Source of the DNA: Oscillospiraceae bacterium
Lineage (GTDB): Bacteria; Bacillota; Clostridia; Oscillospirales; Ruminococcaceae
Assembly (NCBI GenBank): GCA_016303235.1
Contig: JAEDMB010000008.1
Location: 1-25,876 of the forward strand
Reading direction: 5' to 3'
DNA: 25,876 bases
In this document: positions 1 to 7,709 of the stretch, piece after piece
Position numbering within the stretch: position 1 is the stretch's first letter
How the letters are laid out: each line of letters begins with the position of its first letter
Notes under the pieces: generated by a model
The model's input: only the letters and a program-made list of their open reading frames with translations
Databases searched by the model: none
What the model was told of the DNA's origin: nothing
Translations under genes and position numbers: made by a program

Positions 1-16
1 GAAAGGATTGATAAAA

Positions 17-1021
17 ATGAACAGCACCTCAATAATTGATTTCAACGGCACAAGCTGTATAAAGCTCTGTGCAGGCGGTTATACCGCACTTGTTGCCTAT
101 GAAATAGGTTCAAACGTCATCAGACTTCATGACGACAAAAACAACATTGAATTTTTCAGATTCAAGGAGGACAACTCTGCTGATAGTATCAGACAGTCTG
201 CTGAAGTATGGGGACTTCCTACACTCTATCTTCCTAACAGATTTGCTGACGGTGTTCTTAAAACTTCCGATGCAGTGTATCAGCTTCCTGTAAATGAAAA
301 AGCTCCCTATAACAATCATATTCATGGATTTATTCACAAGCGTATTCATGAAGTCGTTGAGCATAATGCCGATGAAAAATCCGCATGGGTAAAGACAAGA
401 TACCTTTATGATGAAAATGATGAGTTTTTCCAGTATCTCCCTGTAAAGTTCCTTGCTGAATATACTTTCACACTCTCCGAAAACGGTCTTAAACAGGATA
501 TAAGCTTTACAAATCTTTCGGACAAGATGATGCCGATGTCACTTGCCTCACATACTACTATTAATTCACCTTTTGTATGCGGTTCAAAGGAAGAAGATAT
601 CCGCCTTACTGTTCCTGCCGGAAAGAAATGCGAACTCAATGAACGTTGTCTCCCGACTGAAAAGCTCCTTGAACCTACTGCTTATGACCTCGAATACAGA
701 ACAGGCAAAAAGCCTGTACTTGTAAACGTTGACAATGATATGTATATCGGTGAATATACAACTCTTAACGGTGAAAAATTCCATGGAGTTATTGCTGAAG
801 ATATTTCTACCGGAAAGAAAATCTGCTATGAAGTTTCAGAAGAATATAAATTCTGGATTATCTGGAATGACAAAGGATTTAACGGCTATTTCTGCCCTGA
901 ACCTATGACTGCTATGATTGATGCTCCTAATCTTTCACTTCCTGCCGATGTAAGCGGTTACTGCGAAGTAAAACCGAATGAGACATTCCATACATATCAG
1001 AGATTCTTTACTGCACTCTGA
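17..1021 (+). CDS. aldose 1-epimerase (mutarotase) family protein
   Basis: Cytoplasmic protein of 334 residues with the look of the galactose mutarotase/aldose 1-epimerase family, which interconverts alpha and beta anomers of sugars. Visible family features are the histidine cluster NNHIHGFIH (His101, His103, His107) and a second conserved-type His179 in ASHTTINSPF, the two places where the family carries its acid/base histidines; overall length is normal. I chose the ATG at 17 over an in-frame TTG at 8 because GAAAGGA (1-7) is spaced 9 nt from the ATG and abuts the TTG. The gene lies 138 nt upstream of cellobiose phosphorylase, which has its own promoter. A role in supplying the right anomer of glucose or cellobiose to phosphorolysis is inferred from this neighbour; the true sugar is unknown. 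Its promoter lies outside the window. Confidence 0.8.
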   Translation: MNSTSIIDFNGTSCIKLCAGGYTALVAYEIGSNVIRLHDDKNNIEFFRFKEDNSADSIRQSAEVWGLPTLYLPNRFADGVLKTSDAVYQLPVNEKAPYNNHIHGFIHKRIHEVVEHNADEKSAWVKTRYLYDENDEFFQYLPVKFLAEYTFTLSENGLKQDISFTNLSDKMMPMSLASHTTINSPFVCGSKEEDIRLTVPAGKKCELNERCLPTEKLLEPTAYDLEYRTGKKPVLVNVDNDMYIGEYTTLNGEKFHGVIAEDISTGKKICYEVSEEYKFWIIWNDKGFNGYFCPEPMTAMIDAPNLSLPADVSGYCEVKPNETFHTYQRFFTAL

Positions 1022-1074
1022 TTTTTTGTGAAAAGTGCATAAATTGTCATAAAAAAAAATTACACCAAAGTATC

Positions 1075-1103
1075 TTGTAATAATTCTGATATTATGGTAT
1101 AAT
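1075..1103 (+). promoter_or_regulatory. sigma-A promoter of the cellobiose phosphorylase gene
   Basis: TTGTAA (1075-1080) and TATAAT (1098-1103) are separated by exactly 17 nt. The predicted start is near 1110, giving a leader of about 50 nt that holds a small CGGG/CCCG hairpin (1114-1125) and an AAAGGAG ribosome site (1144-1150) before the ATG at 1160. No operator repeat is obvious. Confidence 0.8.
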
Positions 1104-1159
1104 ATTGTTAATGCGGGTCTGCCCGTGATGTAAATTTCTATTTAAAGGAGTATTTTTCT

Positions 1160-3619
1160 ATGAAGAAATTCGGATTTTTTGATGACGCAAACAAAGAATA
1201 CGTTATCACTTCCCCAAAAACACCTTATCCATGGATTAACTACCTCGGTACTCAGGCTTTCTTTTCACTGATTTCCAATACCGCCGGAGGTTACCACTTC
1301 TATAAGGACGCCCGTCTCAGAAGAATTACACGTTACCGCTATAACAATATCCCTGTTGATATGGGCGGACGTTATTTCTACATAAATGACAATGGAACTA
1401 TCTGGTGTCCCGGCTGGTCACCTGCTAAAACTGAACTCGATGAATATGAATGCCGTCACGGTATGGGATATACTATCATCAAGGGCAAGAAAAATGATAT
1501 TACTGCTAAGGTTACTTTCTTCGTTCCAAAGGACTACAACGGCGAAATCCAGAAAATGACTCTTACTAACAGCAGTTCAGAAACAAAGACTTTCAAGCTT
1601 TTCTCATTCATCGAATGGTGTCTCTGGAATGCTCAGGACGATTCAACAAACTTCCAGAGAAACTTCAATACAGGTGAAGTTGAAGTTGAAGGCTCTACTC
1701 TTTTCCACAAGACTGAATACAAGGAAAGACGTAATCACTACGCTTTCTATACTGTAAATACTGAAATTGCCGGCTATGATGCTGACAAGGAAGCTTTCAT
1801 GGGTCTTTACAACGGCTTTGAAAATCCTCAGGCAGTAGTTGCAGGCGAATCAACAAATACAGGTGCTGACGGCTGGTCACCTATCGCATCACATTCTATC
1901 GAAGTTACTCTCCAGCCCGGTGAATCAAAGGATTATATCTTTATTCTCGGCTATGTTGAAAATCCTGTTGACCAGAAATTCAATGCTGACGGTTCTATGA
2001 ACAAGTCAAAGGCTTATGAAATGATTGAACAGTTCAATACTACTGAAAAGGTTGATGCTGCATTTGAGGCTAACAAGAAGATGTGGGACGAACTTCTTTC
2101 AAAGTATACTGTAAATACTCCTGATGACAAGATGAACCGTATGGTTAATATCTGGAATCAGTATCAGTGTATGGTTACATTCAATATGTCACGTTCCGCA
2201 TCATACTTTGAAAGCGGTATCGGTCGTGGTATGGGCTTCCGTGACTCAAATCAGGATTTGCTTGGATTCGTTCATCAGATTCCTGACAGAGCAAGAGAAC
2301 GTCTTATTGACCTTGCTTCAACTCAGTTCGAGGACGGAGGCTGTTATCACCAGTATCAGCCACTTACTAAAAAGGGTAATGATGAAATCGGCGGAGATTT
2401 CTCCGATGACCCACTGTGGATGATTCTTTCAGTTGCAGCATATATCAAGGAATCAGGCGATTATGGTATTCTTGACGAAATGGTTCCTTATGATAATGAT
2501 GAATCTAAGGCTCAGCCTATGATGCACCATCTCAAGCAGAGTTTCTACCGTGTATGCACTAACGTAGGTCCTCACGGACTTCCGCTTGCAATGCGTGCTG
2601 ACTGGAACGACTGTATCAACCTCAGCTGTTTCTCAAGCGAACCGGGTGAATCTTTCCAGACTTCTACATCACCTAAATACGGCGAGGACAAGTACAGCAA
2701 GATTGCTGAATCATTAATGGTTGCAGGTCTCTTTACCTATGCAGGCCCTGCTTATGTTGAACTCTGCAAGTATAAGGGCGATACTGAAGGTGCTGAAAAG
2801 GCTCAGGCTGAAATCGACAAGATGAAGGATAATATTATGAAGTACGGCTGGGACGGCGAATGGTTTATCCGTGCTTATGACGATTTCGGAAAGAAAATGG
2901 GTTCAAAGGAATGTGAAGAAGGCAAAATCTTCATTGAACCTCAGGGCTTTATGGTTATGTCCGATGTCGGAAAGGAACAGGGTGCTCCTCTCAAGGCTCT
3001 TGAAAGCATTGACAAGTATCTCAATACTGAACACGGTCTTGTACTTAATAATCCGGCATTTACAAAGTATTATATTGAATACGGTGAAATTTCAACATAT
3101 CCGGGCGGATATAAGGAAAATGCAGGTATATTCTGCCACAACAATGCATGGATTATCTGTGCTGCTGCATATGCAGGTCTCGGTGACAAGGCATTTGAAT
3201 ACTATTCAAAGATTGCTCCGGCTTACAGAGAAGAAAAGTATTCTGACCTCCACAGAACTGAACCATACGTATATGCTCAGATGATTGCCGGCAAGGACGC
3301 TAAGAGACATGGTGAAGCTAAGAACTCATGGCTTACCGGTACTGCTGCATGGAATTTCGTTGCAGTTTCACAGTATATCCTCGGTATCTCTGCTGACTGG
3401 GACGGTCTTAAGATTGACCCATCAATTCCTCACGAATGGGACGGCTTTACTGCTACAAGAAAGTTCCGTGATGCTGTTTATGATATTACAGTCAAGAACC
3501 CTGACCACATCTGCAAGGGTATCAAGAGCGTTACTGTTGACGGAAATGCTGTTGAAGGAAATATAGTTCCTGCATTCGGTGACGGAAAGACACATACTGT
3601 TGAAGTTGTAATGGGTTAA
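1160..3619 (+). CDS. cbp: cellobiose phosphorylase (GH94)
   Basis: Inverting GH94 phosphorylase of 819 residues (family about 800-820) that splits cellobiose with phosphate into alpha-glucose 1-phosphate and glucose in the cytoplasm, saving ATP. The N-terminus MKKFGFFDDANKEYVIT and the internal motif GRGMGFRDSNQD (about 353-364) are typical of cellobiose phosphorylases. The MRADWNDC motif (478-485) carries the catalytic acid aspartate, and a C-terminal WLTGTAAWNF block follows. It has no signal peptide, as expected for an intracellular enzyme. Codons favour pyrimidine-ending forms (GGT, GCT, CTT, ACT), consistent with high expression but also with a local strand bias discussed separately. It has its own promoter and is followed by a double-hairpin element and a terminator. 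Cellodextrin or other beta-glucoside specificity cannot be fully excluded from sequence alone. Confidence 0.93.
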   Translation: MKKFGFFDDANKEYVITSPKTPYPWINYLGTQAFFSLISNTAGGYHFYKDARLRRITRYRYNNIPVDMGGRYFYINDNGTIWCPGWSPAKTELDEYECRHGMGYTIIKGKKNDITAKVTFFVPKDYNGEIQKMTLTNSSSETKTFKLFSFIEWCLWNAQDDSTNFQRNFNTGEVEVEGSTLFHKTEYKERRNHYAFYTVNTEIAGYDADKEAFMGLYNGFENPQAVVAGESTNTGADGWSPIASHSIEVTLQPGESKDYIFILGYVENPVDQKFNADGSMNKSKAYEMIEQFNTTEKVDAAFEANKKMWDELLSKYTVNTPDDKMNRMVNIWNQYQCMVTFNMSRSASYFESGIGRGMGFRDSNQDLLGFVHQIPDRARERLIDLASTQFEDGGCYHQYQPLTKKGNDEIGGDFSDDPLWMILSVAAYIKESGDYGILDEMVPYDNDESKAQPMMHHLKQSFYRVCTNVGPHGLPLAMRADWNDCINLSCFSSEPGESFQTSTSPKYGEDKYSKIAESLMVAGLFTYAGPAYVELCKYKGDTEGAEKAQAEIDKMKDNIMKYGWDGEWFIRAYDDFGKKMGSKECEEGKIFIEPQGFMVMSDVGKEQGAPLKALESIDKYLNTEHGLVLNNPAFTKYYIEYGEISTYPGGYKENAGIFCHNNAWIICAAAYAGLGDKAFEYYSKIAPAYREEKYSDLHRTEPYVYAQMIAGKDAKRHGEAKNSWLTGTAAWNFVAVSQYILGISADWDGLKIDPSIPHEWDGFTATRKFRDAVYDITVKNPDHICKGIKSVTVDGNAVEGNIVPAFGDGKTHTVEVVMG

Positions 3620-3623
3620 TTTC

Positions 3624-3671
3624 TCGGGGACTCTGTCCCCGACCCTTTGCAAGCCTTTTGAAAAAGGCTTG
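3624..3671. repeat. double-hairpin intergenic element after the phosphorylase gene
   Basis: Two perfect stems lie side by side. TCGGGGAC/GTCCCCGA (3624-3631 with 3635-3642) has a 3-nt loop, and CAAGCCTTTT/AAAAGGCTTG (3650-3659 with 3662-3671) has a GA loop. From memory, very similar AAGCCTTTT..AAAAGGCTT units recur between genes in many gut Clostridia, so this is probably one copy of a dispersed repeat. I saw no second copy in the window. It may also help 3' end formation of the upstream mRNA. Confidence 0.6.
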
Positions 3672-3696
3672 AGCGAAAACTTTTTGATTTAAACAA

Positions 3697-3722
3697 AAAC
3701 GGGCGTTATGCCCGTTTTTTTA
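3697..3722. terminator. rho-independent terminator between the phosphorylase gene and the phage cluster
   Basis: AAACGGGC (3697-3704), a 5-nt loop, GCCCGTTT (3710-3717) and a run of T to 3721. On the opposite strand the stem is followed by TTTTTG, so it can also end the minus-strand phage cluster, whose last gene stops at 3736. The two operons converge here. Confidence 0.85.
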
Positions 3723-3735
3723 TAATATTGTGAAA

Positions 3736-4656
3736 TTATGAAAAGTCATCGGAATAAACGCCGGTTCTTGTAAATATTCCTTTCGGAGAGCCTTTTATAT
3801 TCACAATACCGATTTTTTTAGTATCTATTGATTTAAAAGATACGCTATCAGTCAAATCTTCGCCGTTATAGCCGGAATATTCGATATAATAGCATAGTTT
3901 AGCTTTTCCGGAAATTTTATTTCGGAATATAAGAGCCTGCTGAGGGTCATAAAGAAATTCCCTGTCGAAATCTATATACTTGTGGCGGATAATTTTATTT
4001 GCAGTAACATCTGAATTTTCAAGAGTATATATTCCGTAATTGCCTTCAATATCGGGCATATCGAAATTGCTTATAAGGTTTGAGAAATCGTTAAGTATTC
4101 CGTATGCAGTAATATCTGAATCGCTGAAAGAAAAGTGAACAGGTTCGGGCTTAGGAGTAATCCTGACACAGTTAGCGGATTCAATAAAAGGATAAGAACC
4201 GAATAGCTTGTATGCAAGAGTTACAACGCCGTCCCACATTGAAGAACGGTTCTGAACATAGATATAATTTTCAGTATTGGAATTATCTTCATGAGTGATG
4301 TAATTCAGCGGATAGTAGTTGTCAAGCAGACTGTTGAGGGAAATATTATTTTTTATACCAGGTTCAATCTGATTCTGCAAAAGAAGTGAGGTAAATCCCC
4401 TTGAAACAATTTTTCCGGTTTTAACTCCGTTTTTTTCGGAGATTTCAAAAGAATCAATAAGTCCGTGGTGAATGGTTTTATTATCTATGATTAAAATAAT
4501 TTCGCATACAGAAAGATAATCTGAATTGTTTGCGATAAAATTTGCAGTAAGCATAGTATAAGGCGTGTAAAGATTTTTTTTGAAACTGAAAGAGAGAATT
4601 TCAATTTCTTCAAGAGATGAGGAATCATTTTTTTTAATCTGAATTTTAACATTCAT
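3736..4656 (-). CDS. phage baseplate hub / late control D-like protein (XkdQ-type), probable
   Basis: 306 residues, last gene of the phage cluster. The N-terminal half resembles the tail hub domain of XkdQ/YqbQ and gpD-like proteins: a beta-rich segment ending with VSRGFTSLLLQNQ (about residues 93-105), followed by a segment on 'minimum loading and strand' pattern typical of these hubs. I chose the ATG at 4656, preceded by GGAGG at 9 nt spacing, over an upstream in-frame ATG at 4695 that would lie deep in the previous gene. It overlaps that gene by 11 nt, so translation is probably coupled. A hub is normally preceded by tube, tape-measure and LysM genes; none is present. Identification is from overall pattern only and is moderate. 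Confidence 0.5.
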   Translation of the reverse strand: MNVKIQIKKNDSSSLEEIEILSFSFKKNLYTPYTMLTANFIANNSDYLSVCEIILIIDNKTIHHGLIDSFEISEKNGVKTGKIVSRGFTSLLLQNQIEPGIKNNISLNSLLDNYYPLNYITHEDNSNTENYIYVQNRSSMWDGVVTLAYKLFGSYPFIESANCVRITPKPEPVHFSFSDSDITAYGILNDFSNLISNFDMPDIEGNYGIYTLENSDVTANKIIRHKYIDFDREFLYDPQQALIFRNKISGKAKLCYYIEYSGYNGEDLTDSVSFKSIDTKKIGIVNIKGSPKGIFTRTGVYSDDFS

Positions 4657-5041
4657 TCTGAACAGCCTCCGAAATCTCCGGAACGGAAAAAACAAGCTTT
4701 ATATCAACAACGGATAAATTTTTATTTTCGGCGGAATATGATTTAAGACAGCCTGAACCGAAAGAAATATTCTTATACTGAAAATCTAACGGAATTTTAT
4801 TTTTTAGGATATTTTCGGCATATATAACGAAGTTTTTGAAATCGGAATCGCATGCAAGTCTGCCATTAAGAATAACGGAAGTATTTTTTACACTTCTGTT
4901 TGTAACGGAAGTACCTCCGGCAACATTTGGCTGTTCATTTATGACGGAATTTCCGGATATTTTAATATATTCAGTGAAAAGGCAGAAATCCCCGATATTT
5001 ACCCTGACAGGAACGGGATTTATACATTCAAAGTCATTCAT
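4646..5041 (-). CDS. small phage tail/baseplate-type protein, function unassigned
   Basis: 131 residues, beta-rich with no membrane segment, in the phage cluster between a tail-terminator-like gene and the hub-like gene. It starts with an ATG that overlaps the stop of the upstream gene by 4 nt (ATGA), and it overlaps the hub gene by 11 nt. A central GGTSVTNRSVKNTSVILNG stretch looks like the short beta segment of small tail assembly proteins that accompany XkdQ-like hubs. I do not recognise a specific family. It could be a shortened tube or hub-chaperone protein left by deletion of tail genes, or a dedicated partner of the hub. Confidence 0.55.
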   Translation of the reverse strand: MNDFECINPVPVRVNIGDFCLFTEYIKISGNSVINEQPNVAGGTSVTNRSVKNTSVILNGRLACDSDFKNFVIYAENILKNKIPLDFQYKNISFGSGCLKSYSAENKNLSVVDIKLVFSVPEISEAVQNEC

Positions 5042-5448
5042 GAAGAAGTATTCTCCTTTCTGAAAATCCCGTCTATGCGGAAGCTGTATTTAAGAACAAG
5101 CTTTTTAATATTTGTATCGGGTTTGAGGGTAATTTTTTTGACTTCATATATATGGTAATCAGAATCATTAAGCCTTGGGAGAATGTATTCACTGAAAAAT
5201 GCGAATAGTTTTTCAGCGGAGCAGTCAGCAGGAGCATTGACGCTTATTTCAGCAACAGCGGAAAACGGTATAAATACGGTATTCAGAGCATAAACAGGGG
5301 TATGCGTTTCAAATTCGGGGATATTTATATAAGTGGAAAAACCGTTGTTTTTACTGTAATAAGGAATGGAGTCAAAAGCAGAGTAAACCGCATTGTAATC
5401 AGAACTTACAAGAGAATTTCTGATATTATTTATAATAGTATCAATCAT
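5038..5448 (-). CDS. phage tail terminator / neck-type protein, probable
   Basis: 136 residues, mixed alpha/beta. It begins with a helix (MIDTIINNIRNSL), then a beta segment rich in aromatic residues, EFETHTPVYALNTVF, and ends in a strand-rich region. This order and length fit tail-completion/terminator proteins that cap the tail or join head to tail, and its place directly after the connector gene is where such a gene sits in siphophage and PBSX-like modules. The ribosome site GGAGG lies at the end of the preceding gene (gap 1 nt). If the cluster makes no tail, this protein may close the capsid neck instead. The assignment rests on position and general pattern, not on a diagnostic motif. Confidence 0.5.
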   Translation of the reverse strand: MIDTIINNIRNSLVSSDYNAVYSAFDSIPYYSKNNGFSTYINIPEFETHTPVYALNTVFIPFSAVAEISVNAPADCSAEKLFAFFSEYILPRLNDSDYHIYEVKKITLKPDTNIKKLVLKYSFRIDGIFRKENTSS

Positions 5449-5449
5449 A

Positions 5450-5803
5450 TTAATCCTCCGTGCTTATAAATACAGTATTCTGACCGATAAGGTCTGAACA
5501 CAGATTCATATAGTCAAGCATAATGCTTTCAGCGTATTTCACGGCATTTGAATTTTTATCAGAAACAAGCATTTCGCCGTTATAAGCGGAAATGCTTTCC
5601 ATACGTGAGGCAAGCATTTGTACATATCTGTAATTAGCAACGGAGGCTGTAAGCATATCAAGACGTGAATCATTTCTGTCAGCGTTTTCGAGTAGCATAT
5701 TATTCACCTGAACGATTGAAATGCTTATAAGAGGCAGATATTTGTCATAGTCATTCTGACCGGTAAAGAGAGTAAAAAGCGATTTTATTCTTTCAGTATC
5801 CAT
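5450..5803 (-). CDS. phage head-tail connector (YqbG/gp15-like), probable
   Basis: 117 residues, mostly alpha-helical, with a pattern shared by the adaptor proteins that dock onto the portal ring: an N-terminal helix (ERIKSLFTLF), a helix pair around RLDMLTASVANYRYVQML (about 47-64), and a C-terminal part ending in NTVFIST. Length is typical. It is preceded by TAGGAGC with good spacing, follows the protease by 11 nt, and precedes the tail-terminator-like gene by 1 nt. In known phages the protein forms a 12-fold ring under the portal. The family call is by helical pattern and gene order; sequence conservation in this family is low. Confidence 0.6.
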   Translation of the reverse strand: MDTERIKSLFTLFTGQNDYDKYLPLISISIVQVNNMLLENADRNDSRLDMLTASVANYRYVQMLASRMESISAYNGEMLVSDKNSNAVKYAESIMLDYMNLCSDLIGQNTVFISTED

Positions 5804-5814
5804 TTTAAAAGCTC

Positions 5815-6648
5815 CTATTTTGTTGAAAATTCTGAATATTCTGATGAAGTATCTTTTCTGAAAAGCTGTGAGGAAATATTTTCAGAGCCGTAATCATCAA
5901 GGGATTTTTTCAGTTCGAGGAGTTGTTTTATATCCATACCGAAAGAAACAAGACGCATAGCCTTGACACACGGTTCACCGCCTTTTATAAAAGCAAGGCG
6001 GATAATATCCTTATGAAGTTCCTTTTCGGCATCTTTCAGAAAAGAATCCGCAACGGAATTTTTGATGTTTGCATTATCGGAAGAGAAATATTTTGTAACA
6101 CCTGCATTTTTCTGAGCCGGAACAGCAACAAAGCTCCATTCATAAGCATCAGTAATATCTGAAAGAACTGTATGACAGATTTGCGAGCCGTATTTTTTAC
6201 CTTTTGAGTGAACGCAAGAGGAAGTATTTTTATTGCAGTTGCAGACAGAGCATTTTCTTGATGAGGCGGAACATGAAATACTTACTTCCTTTTTTATACC
6301 GCCTTCAATTTCGGAAATCAAATCTTTGTTTGAGTCAGTGCGAATCATATATACAGAAGCTTTAAGATATTTATAATCTCTGCCGTCAGAAGTCTTTTTA
6401 GATGAGTCTGAAATTATTTCAGTATCAAAAATTCTTGCATTTTGCAGAGAAGATTTAGGATTGTGGTCGGATATGCCTGTTTTACCTATAAAGAGTGATT
6501 TCAGCTGTTCAAGAGCATCATCGGAAAAGCGTTCAAAATCACGGTCAATATCGTTGTCGCAGAGAATTACATTAAAAACAAATACTTGATTTTCAGTGAG
6601 TTCAGTCTGGGAATACTTGTTTATTTTGTCAAGAATAGATTTATCCAT
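5815..6648 (-). CDS. prohead maturation protease-like protein with embedded Cys/His cluster
   Basis: 277 residues. The N-terminal two thirds match the XkdF/HK97 prohead protease pattern: early strand FVFNVILCDNDIDRDFERF (23-41), His62 in ISDHNP, Ser123/Ser125 in KKEVSISCS, and the late block DAYEWSFVAVPAQKNAGV (167-184), which would give a His-Ser dyad. Between Ser and the late block lies an unusual set of possible metal ligands: Cys126, Cys133, Cys136, Cys138, Cys145, His147, Cys158 and His159. The C-terminal helix (about 200-262) may act as scaffold. It would process capsid and scaffold during shell maturation. The gene follows the capsid gene, with a hairpin in the 75-nt gap; most phages place the protease before the capsid. 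Its ribosome site CGGAGG is well spaced from the ATG. Confidence 0.72.
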   Translation of the reverse strand: MDKSILDKINKYSQTELTENQVFVFNVILCDNDIDRDFERFSDDALEQLKSLFIGKTGISDHNPKSSLQNARIFDTEIISDSSKKTSDGRDYKYLKASVYMIRTDSNKDLISEIEGGIKKEVSISCSASSRKCSVCNCNKNTSSCVHSKGKKYGSQICHTVLSDITDAYEWSFVAVPAQKNAGVTKYFSSDNANIKNSVADSFLKDAEKELHKDIIRLAFIKGGEPCVKAMRLVSFGMDIKQLLELKKSLDDYGSENISSQLFRKDTSSEYSEFSTK

Positions 6649-6682
6649 AAAAACAATACCTCCGTATTTAAAATATTTCCCA

Positions 6683-6706
6683 CGGAACGGAATTTTTTCC
6701 GTTCCG
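6683..6706 (-). promoter_or_regulatory. strong hairpin between capsid and protease genes
   Basis: A perfect 10-bp inverted repeat CGGAACGGAA/TTCCGTTCCG (6683-6692 with 6697-6706) with a TTTT loop on the + strand (AAAA in the transcript). In the direction of transcription it follows the capsid stop by 17 nt and is not followed by a T-run, so it is unlikely to be a full terminator. A 3' end stabiliser or processing site that raises capsid relative to protease is the likely role. Confidence 0.6.
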
Positions 6707-6723
6707 CAGGATTTATAGAAACA

Positions 6724-7683
6724 TTATGAACCTATTTTAAGAGTTTTTACAGCGTCATCAGTGATACGTCTGAAACCGCAGTTAATGGAAACGGCAATGC
6801 GGTCAAGCTGATTGCTGATAAGCTTGTCAGTTTCGAGAACTATATCGGAGCTTGTAATGATTTCGAGAGCGAAATCCTTATCGAGACCGATTACAGTATC
6901 ATCATCGACTTCAGAAGTGCATATAATTTCAGCACCGAAAGGAAGTTTTACTCTGCCCTGTTCATCAGCGGAAGCGTTTTCCATCTGGGCAAGAGCGAGT
7001 ACAGTTGCAGTATTAGCAGGTGAAAGCATAACACAGTTCATATTGAAATCGTCAAAAGAACCATAAAGAGAAGTAAGAGCTGAATAATCAAGAGCCGAAA
7101 CAGTAGAAGGAGTAATATTTGCTTTAAGAGCAGTAACAGCAGAGCCGAGAACGGAATTAGCAAGCTTTATTCCGACACTTTTCAGCATAACGCCGAAAAC
7201 GTCAAGTTTCTGCTGACGGAGAGCCTCATAAGATGCAGTAATCATTCTGCCGTATTTGCTGAGTGAAAGTGAAGTAGCAGGTTCGGTAACTGAAGCAACA
7301 GGGAGAGCAGTTCCCTGAGAAGTAGTAGAATAGCTTGCAGTATCACTTATAACACAGCCGGAATAGATATTTGATTCGCACTTTGTAGATACAGCAACAA
7401 TATTATTGAGAACTGAATCGTCAAAGCCTTTCTTGATACATCTTCTTACGAATTCGGGAAAGAGAACAGCACTTTCAGTAGTAGTGAAGAATTTTTCGAC
7501 CATATCGCAGTCAGAACCGCTGACCTTGATATTGAATCTCTTGAGCTGTCTTTCAAAAGCGTCAAGATTTTCAAGAGGAGTGCCGGAATAGTTTTCAGAC
7601 GGGTCAAGAGATTCGAGAGCCTGAGAAAAGCTCTTACCGGAAAGATTGTAAAGACCTTTTTCAAGTTTAACATTGTTGTACAT
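6724..7683 (-). CDS. phage major capsid protein (HK97 fold), probable
   Basis: 319 residues. It has the length and layout of HK97-fold capsid proteins of the PBSX XkdG kind: an N-terminal arm with LENLDAFERQLKRFNIKV (about 38-55), an E-loop region about 95-140 rich in Ser/Thr (TASYSTTSQGTALPVASV), the spine-type helix around DVFGVMLKSVGIKLANSV (161-178), and a C-terminal beta segment ending in CGFRRITDDAVKTL. There is no cleavage site that I can name with certainty. Ribosome site TGGAGG is 8 nt from the ATG. It sits between portal and protease, the latter normally encoded before the capsid. It would be the most abundant product of the cluster, consistent with the hairpin after it. Confidence 0.78.
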   Translation of the reverse strand: MYNNVKLEKGLYNLSGKSFSQALESLDPSENYSGTPLENLDAFERQLKRFNIKVSGSDCDMVEKFFTTTESAVLFPEFVRRCIKKGFDDSVLNNIVAVSTKCESNIYSGCVISDTASYSTTSQGTALPVASVTEPATSLSLSKYGRMITASYEALRQQKLDVFGVMLKSVGIKLANSVLGSAVTALKANITPSTVSALDYSALTSLYGSFDDFNMNCVMLSPANTATVLALAQMENASADEQGRVKLPFGAEIICTSEVDDDTVIGLDKDFALEIITSSDIVLETDKLISNQLDRIAVSINCGFRRITDDAVKTLKIGS

Positions 7684-7709
7684 AAGTATACCTCCAAAAA
7701 AATAATAAT

